Below, in pieces: positions 58,940 to 64,000 of a DNA stretch of 64,000 nt. The number at the start of each line of letters is the position of its first letter. Within the stretch, counting starts at the first letter, position 1. Below the pieces are notes generated by a model, which ran no database searches, was not told the DNA's origin, and saw only the letters and a list, made by a program, of their open reading frames with translations. The DNA is from Hirundichthys speculiger (taxonomy: Eukaryota; Chordata; Actinopteri; Beloniformes; Exocoetidae). The stretch spans positions 663,001-727,000 of the forward strand of contig JAGFBZ010000328.1 of assembly GCA_018398805.1 (NCBI GenBank). The letters are read 5' to 3'. Position numbers and translations under genes: made by a program.

Positions 58940-59000
58940 GATATAAGTGGTGTGAGATCAGGGAAGAAGGGATGAAATGAAACTATAATAATTGCATGTC

Positions 59001-59020
59001 TCTTTTCTTTTCTGGCAGGT
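59001..59020 (+). promoter_or_regulatory. 3' splice site of the cdh12 exon
   Basis: A pyrimidine-rich run ends in TCTTTTCTTTTCTGGCAG at 59001-59018, a strong acceptor. The next bases GTAAAAGT also resemble a donor. Confidence 0.75.
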
Positions 59021-59204
59021 AAAAGTTTCTGAGTGGGATCCTGGAAATCCGCCTTTGGATTTACCACGCTCAGGAAAAAAAAAAAAAACAAAAACCAAAC
59101 TCTACGCCGTGCATTCCCCCGAACATAATCACCGACGGCTTCGCTGTGGCTCACTTCCTGTCACGAAGACTTCAACTTGGGGACCTGGACGTCACGCATC
59201 GCCA
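59019..59204 (+). other. cdh12: cdh12 5' UTR part of the exon
   Basis: Sequence between the predicted acceptor and the start codon. The cadherin frame is open through it back to 58992 in genomic DNA. The stretch has no family resemblance, contains a 12-nt A run near 59078-59090 and is split from the protein by a typical signal-peptide start. I therefore take 59205 as the start and this as untranslated leader. Earlier noncoding exons were not found. Confidence 0.65.
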
Positions 59205-59450
59205 ATGCTAACAAGGAACTGCCTGCTGCTGTTCCTGTGGATTCTTGTCAACGAGGGTTCGGTCTCTTCTCTGCGTCCGCCGTCGTCGCCGCCGGGACGA
59301 AGCAGGACGGGAAGGGAGCACACCAGGGGCGCGGTGGGCTCGAAGAGGAATGGCCCGGCTGGATTTCAGCGGGTCAAGAGGGGCTGGGTGTGGAACCAGT
59401 TCTTCGTGCTGGAGGAGTACATGGGGTCGGACCCGCAGTATGTCGGCAAG
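59205..59450 (+). CDS. cdh12: Cadherin-12 (type II classical cadherin), first coding exon
   Basis: Encodes the first 82 residues of a calcium-dependent homophilic adhesion protein of the neuronal plasma membrane. Residues 1-20 begin [14 protein letters not shown], a hydrophobic signal peptide closely like vertebrate cadherin-12. Residues about 21-55 are a short, Arg/Pro/Ser-rich prodomain. RVKR (56-59) is a furin-type cleavage site. The mature protein starts [13 protein letters not shown] (60-72), whose Trp2 and Trp4 are the strand-swap residues of type II cadherin repeat EC1. The exon ends after YVGK with phase 0 and a GTAAAA donor. The rest of EC1 and the protein lie in exons beyond the window. 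Other type II cadherins (7, 9, 10, 18, 20) share the mature motif, but the signal peptide and FQRVKR favour cadherin-12. No in-frame damage is seen. Teleost a/b paralogue status cannot be told. Confidence 0.87.
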
Positions 59451-59456
59451 GTAAAA
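59451..59456 (+). promoter_or_regulatory. 5' splice site of the cdh12 exon
   Basis: AAG then GTAAAA follows the Lys82 codon; an A run continues for about 18 nt. It is an acceptable donor, although positions +5/+6 are A rather than the preferred G/T. Confidence 0.8.
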
Positions 59457-59486
59457 AAAAAAAAAAAAAAGCCCCAAAGTTATTTA

Positions 59487-60210
59487 TAGGGGTGAGTATT
59501 GGCAAAGACCTCGTAATACGATATGTATCATGATACTTGGGTCACGATATGATATGATCGTGATATCACGATATCATGATTTATTGCGATATTGTATCCG
59601 GTTAATATCAAAATTAAAAGTAGAGATGAAAAATCAAGTTGCTGCATATGTTCATCAGATGATATTGATCATTCAGAGGACAAATTGTGTCGAAATTATT
59701 TGCTTCAAAACGACCTATTTTTGTTTATTATTAGTGTTTTTGCACATTTAAGCATTCACAATGCATCTAATACATGAATTTTCAAAAAAAAAAAAAAATG
59801 ATATTTGGAGCTGAAAAATCGTTTTTATATATTAGCAAGGACCTTGTAATATGATATGTATCATGATACTTGGGTCACAATACGATATCACAATATCGCG
59901 ATATATTGCAATATTCTACCCAGTTAATATCAAAATTAAAAGTAGAGATGAAAAATCAAGTTGCTGTATATGTTCATCAGATGACATTGATCATTCAGAG
60001 GACAAATTGAGTCCAAACTATTTGCTTCAAAACAACCTATTTATTGTTTATTATTAGTGTTTTTGCACATTTAAATTTTAAACAATTTAAATGTGAAAAT
60101 TAAACAATTTTCCTTAAAAAAAAATTTTGATATTAGAAGCTGAAAAATCGATATATTGGGCGGCCGAAAATTGTGATATATTGCCAAATTAATTTTTTTT
60201 CACACCCCTA
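59487..60210 (+). mobile_element. Dimeric family A element (copy 12) in cdh12 intron
   Basis: Left end TAGGGGTGAGTATTGGCAAA, right end AATTTTTTTTCACACCCCTA. Perfect 8-bp target duplication GTTATTTA (59479-59486 and 60211-60218). It holds two family A bodies in direct order (59487-59830 and 59831-60210). The first lacks its right terminus and the second lacks the TAGGGGTGAGTATT start. It starts 36 bp after the exon. Confidence 0.95.
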
Positions 60211-60218
60211 GTTATTTA

Positions 60219-60525
60219 CCATGTTGTAAAAAGAAAAAAAAAAATCATAAATCACAGATAAATTAAATTAGTGGTAAATGGAGGGAGCAGCAGAACATGA
60301 GACAGATAAAATGAAACACAAAGAACAGAAAATAACACTTAGGAGAAAGTTTAAAATTGCTTTGGTTTAATCAATTGTCATGGAAAAAAACTGAAAAGCA
60401 GTTTAATAAAGCGCAGGCTTCCAAACGCACCTCATACTCATGAAGGTAATTGAATCAAGCTCCCCATTTTCGTCCACCACTCTCATCTAACAGCGCTCTT
60501 GCTGTAAAAAACTGTCCCTGAATCT

Positions 60526-60563
<38 letters not shown>

Positions 60564-61355
60564 GGGGGGATAAGGAGAAAATCTATACAATGCTAATGGA
60601 GCTGTGCCACGACGCTTCTATGTTAGACCAGAGAGACACACATGACAATGAAGTGGCGAAAAAAAAAAAAAAAAAAAAATCGATGGCGTGGTAGAAATAA
60701 ATTTAAATTACAGCCCTTGTAAAGCTGTCAGAGCATCACAGTTATGAGTCAGAGAAGATGCTGACGACAATAAAAAAAATAAATAAAAAAAGAGACAGCA
60801 GAGACCCAACAGCCCGAACGAAATCCAGGCTCAAATGTAGAAACGCCATCATCCCATCAGGCTCGCTGCTTTCTCGTCCCCCCCCCTCAAATCTTGGCCC
60901 GGCTTCTCTCTCTCTTTTTTTTTTTTTTTTGTGGGATTTCTTATTCACTGCTGTGGCTTAGGGACAGTCGTGAGCGAACTCCGCGGGGGTTTAAGGCTAA
61001 ATTTGTAATTTGGCACTCCTGGCTTACATAGGATAATGGTAAGACTGACTTATCTGCCCCACTGCCACCGCAATCAGCCCTGACAAGTCCTGCTGTTTGT
61101 GGAAGTCTCTGAGGCTAGAGAGGGAGGGGTGGGTTGGGGGGGGGGGGATGTCTGTTGCATTTCCAAGTCCCTTAATCCTGGACTGCTGCACTGCTTCAGA
61201 ATAATTGACTTATTCCTCAACACTGAAAAAGTGCTGGGAGATCTTCCGTCTTTGTCAGGACACTCTCACGGGACCTGGTCGCTTCACGATGACCGTCATT
61301 AAAAAACGTTAAAAGAAAAAAAAAGCAGAAAAAAAGAGAAAAAAGAGAAAGAAAA
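60219..61355. other. Intronic spacer with simple repeats
   Basis: Contains a (GT)n run (60531-60560) followed by G9, an A run (60659-60680), C and T runs (60880-60886, 60917-60931) and G-rich DNA (61120-61148). No exon with cadherin EC1 continuation was seen. Confidence 0.45.
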
Positions 61356-61389
61356 CCCCTAACCCTTTACCCTAACCCCTAACCCTAAC
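61356..61389. repeat. Short interstitial telomere-like tract
   Basis: Five to six CCCTAA-type units (CCCCTAACCCTTTACCCTAA then CCCCTAACCCTAAC) directly after an A/G-rich run. Confidence 0.85.
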
Positions 61390-61686
61390 AGAATGAATAT
61401 AAGACGGGGATGCAGGTGATGAGTCTTTCAAGGACTCAAGTCATTTGCATAAAGAGTCTCTAATGGACATCGAGTGTCCGGTGAACGCTCGTTCAATAAC
61501 ACATCAATGCCTTATTGTGGTAATGTTTCCACTCTCGAGTACATGCATCATTTCCATCCGGAGAACCTGCACGGCGCTAAAGCTACGGAGGCTCCGGAGA
61601 AGCGCTTCGTCCCCGGTGGCAGACGTGCCCTTCTGGACCGGTTGCAGATAACTGTGCGATCTGGTGGCAGCCTCTAAAGAGAGGGA
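61390..61686. other. Short non-repetitive spacer
   Basis: Nothing recognised. Confidence 0.4.
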
Positions 61687-62279
61687 AATATCGATATATA
61701 TCGATATTTCATTTCCCCAGAGAGTATCGATTTTTCAGCCGCGGGTATCAATATTCTAAGCTCCTTTCAGCAGCTACTCTGCTGAGATGGGTGCAATTTT
61801 AAGGCAGCTTAAATGTAGCTCCAATGGACTTGATTTATTGGCTGCCATGGTTCGTTTTTACTTAACCTGGTGGCTAGCATGGCTAGTAGCTACCTCAAAT
61901 GTTCAGTATTCAAGCCAAAAAAAGCTCCCAAAGAAGGCCACTTGCTGTGCTTTAACTCTCCATTGCGCTCTTACCTTTTAAAAGCTTGCAAGCAACAATT
62001 TGCACTGTTTAAATAAATGAAACACTTTTTTTCTCAACACATTTTTATTTATTTAGCCCAGCATTTGCAGCCATATAATGTGTAATTGATGCTTTCAGTT
62101 CAATTAATTCAAACAAAGTCATTGGAACACTCACAAAATGTCACCAAAATCACCTTTGTCCCTTTAAAATCTTTTAGAAAATGATATAAATGTGTCTTAA
62201 GATGAATATCGATATATATCGTATCGTGAGCCGAATATCATGTATCGTATCGCAAGATTAGTGTATCGCTACAGCCCTA
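61687..62279 (-). mobile_element. Family B MITE, copy 6, long form, one end missing
   Basis: Right end GTGTATCGCTACAGCCCTA is intact. The left end starts within the ATATCGATATATATCG subterminal region, without TAGAGCTGAGCG. It carries the long-form segment (61771-61977), reverse-complementary to 55259-55478. Confidence 0.9.
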
Positions 62280-63388
<1,109 letters not shown>

Positions 63389-64000
63389 AAATGCGCACGT
63401 TTGTGGAGCCCTGAGGAGGTCTATCAATGAGACGGTGGAGATAAGCCCATATCTTCCAGCCCTGTTTCAGCTGTGCTCTGAAAATAACACCTCGGGCTGT
63501 TGTCAGTCGTGACATGTAATCATGTCAATTATTTCAGTTCTCTGAAATATTCAACAAATGATCATACCTGTACAAACAACTCTGATCAACGAGAAGAGAT
63601 GGGCATTTAAAGACATTTACTGTTGATTCTTCATCTTCTGCGTTCTGCTTTTACATCAGTTCAGATGCGTTGCTGAGTCTCGATGATGCTGGTGACGGTT
63701 TGTTGTGACAGAAAGCCGTCGGCTGATTCACTGATATTAATAAGATCTGGGAAACCTTTTCCTTCAACATGGCTTCTAGGCAGCGTATCCATCTCAGTCC
63801 ATCTGCAGATGCCTTGGGTTGTTTTTTTCTGTCCGCTGAGCGTCGCAGCTCCTACCTGCCAACACTGCGGCGATGATGGGTTCAGCGAAGGAGCTGGTTT
63901 TAATAATAACAGTTAATTAGATGTACGTCGTCTCGGCGGTACATCATCGGGGTGGTTGCTTTGTTCTAAGTTTATCCATAATAACAGTCTTTCAGCCGTT
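63389..64000. other. Non-repetitive intronic spacer
   Basis: Complex sequence to the window edge. No exon recognised. Confidence 0.4.

Overview
This window looks like gene-poor noncoding DNA from a teleost fish. The signs are dense DNA-transposon remnants (above all hAT-like non-autonomous elements with 8-bp target duplications), L2/Maui-like and R4/Dong-like LINE pieces, Tc1, piggyBac and Tigger-like relics, and many (TA)n and homopolymer tracts. Bacterial-type features (operons, ribosome binding sites, CRISPR) are absent.

One host protein-coding exon is well supported: 59019-59450 on the + strand. It carries part of a 5' UTR and the first 82 codons of a type II classical cadherin. The N-terminal signal peptide, short prodomain, RVKR furin site and Trp2/Trp4 of the first cadherin repeat best match cadherin-12 (cdh12). 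It has a clear acceptor (AG at 59017-59018) and donor (GT at 59451-59452). The upstream 59 kb is therefore most simply the preceding intron and/or 5' flank of cdh12, and the downstream 4.5 kb the start of the next intron. No other host exon could be supported.

Layout: 1-2068 holds two minisatellites (22-bp and about 52-bp units). 3.5-9 kb holds copies of an abundant hAT-like MITE, called family A here (TIR TAGGGGTG), one split by a LINE. 10.4-12.3 kb holds microsatellites, a BED-finger hAT relic (family G) and a family F end. 13.8-23 kb holds families A, B and H, including an A element nested in a B element. 23.7-25.5 kb is a large family F element with an internal Tigger-like insertion. 27.7-29.3 kb is a family C BED-hAT relic with an A element inside. 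30.6-36.2 kb holds an A element split by another MITE, Tc1 and Dong LINE relics, a second H copy and a composite A/D element. 37-45 kb holds a B copy, a Tc1 element, another A copy and a multiply nested composite (hAT in hAT plus piggyBac). 46-52.3 kb holds B, C, L2 and A pieces. 54.9-57.2 kb holds a B element next to a LINE split by a BED-finger hAT (family J). 57.8-60.2 kb holds the cdh12 exon pinned between a family F element and a dimeric family A element. 60.2-64 kb holds simple repeats, a short interstitial telomere-like tract, a B copy, a long (TA)n tract and a final A copy.

Family letters A-J are my own labels from comparing copies inside this window. I could not search a repeat library, so names of published families are not claimed except at clade level. 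Several relatively complex stretches between repeats could hold regulatory elements of cdh12, but nothing in a single sequence proves that.
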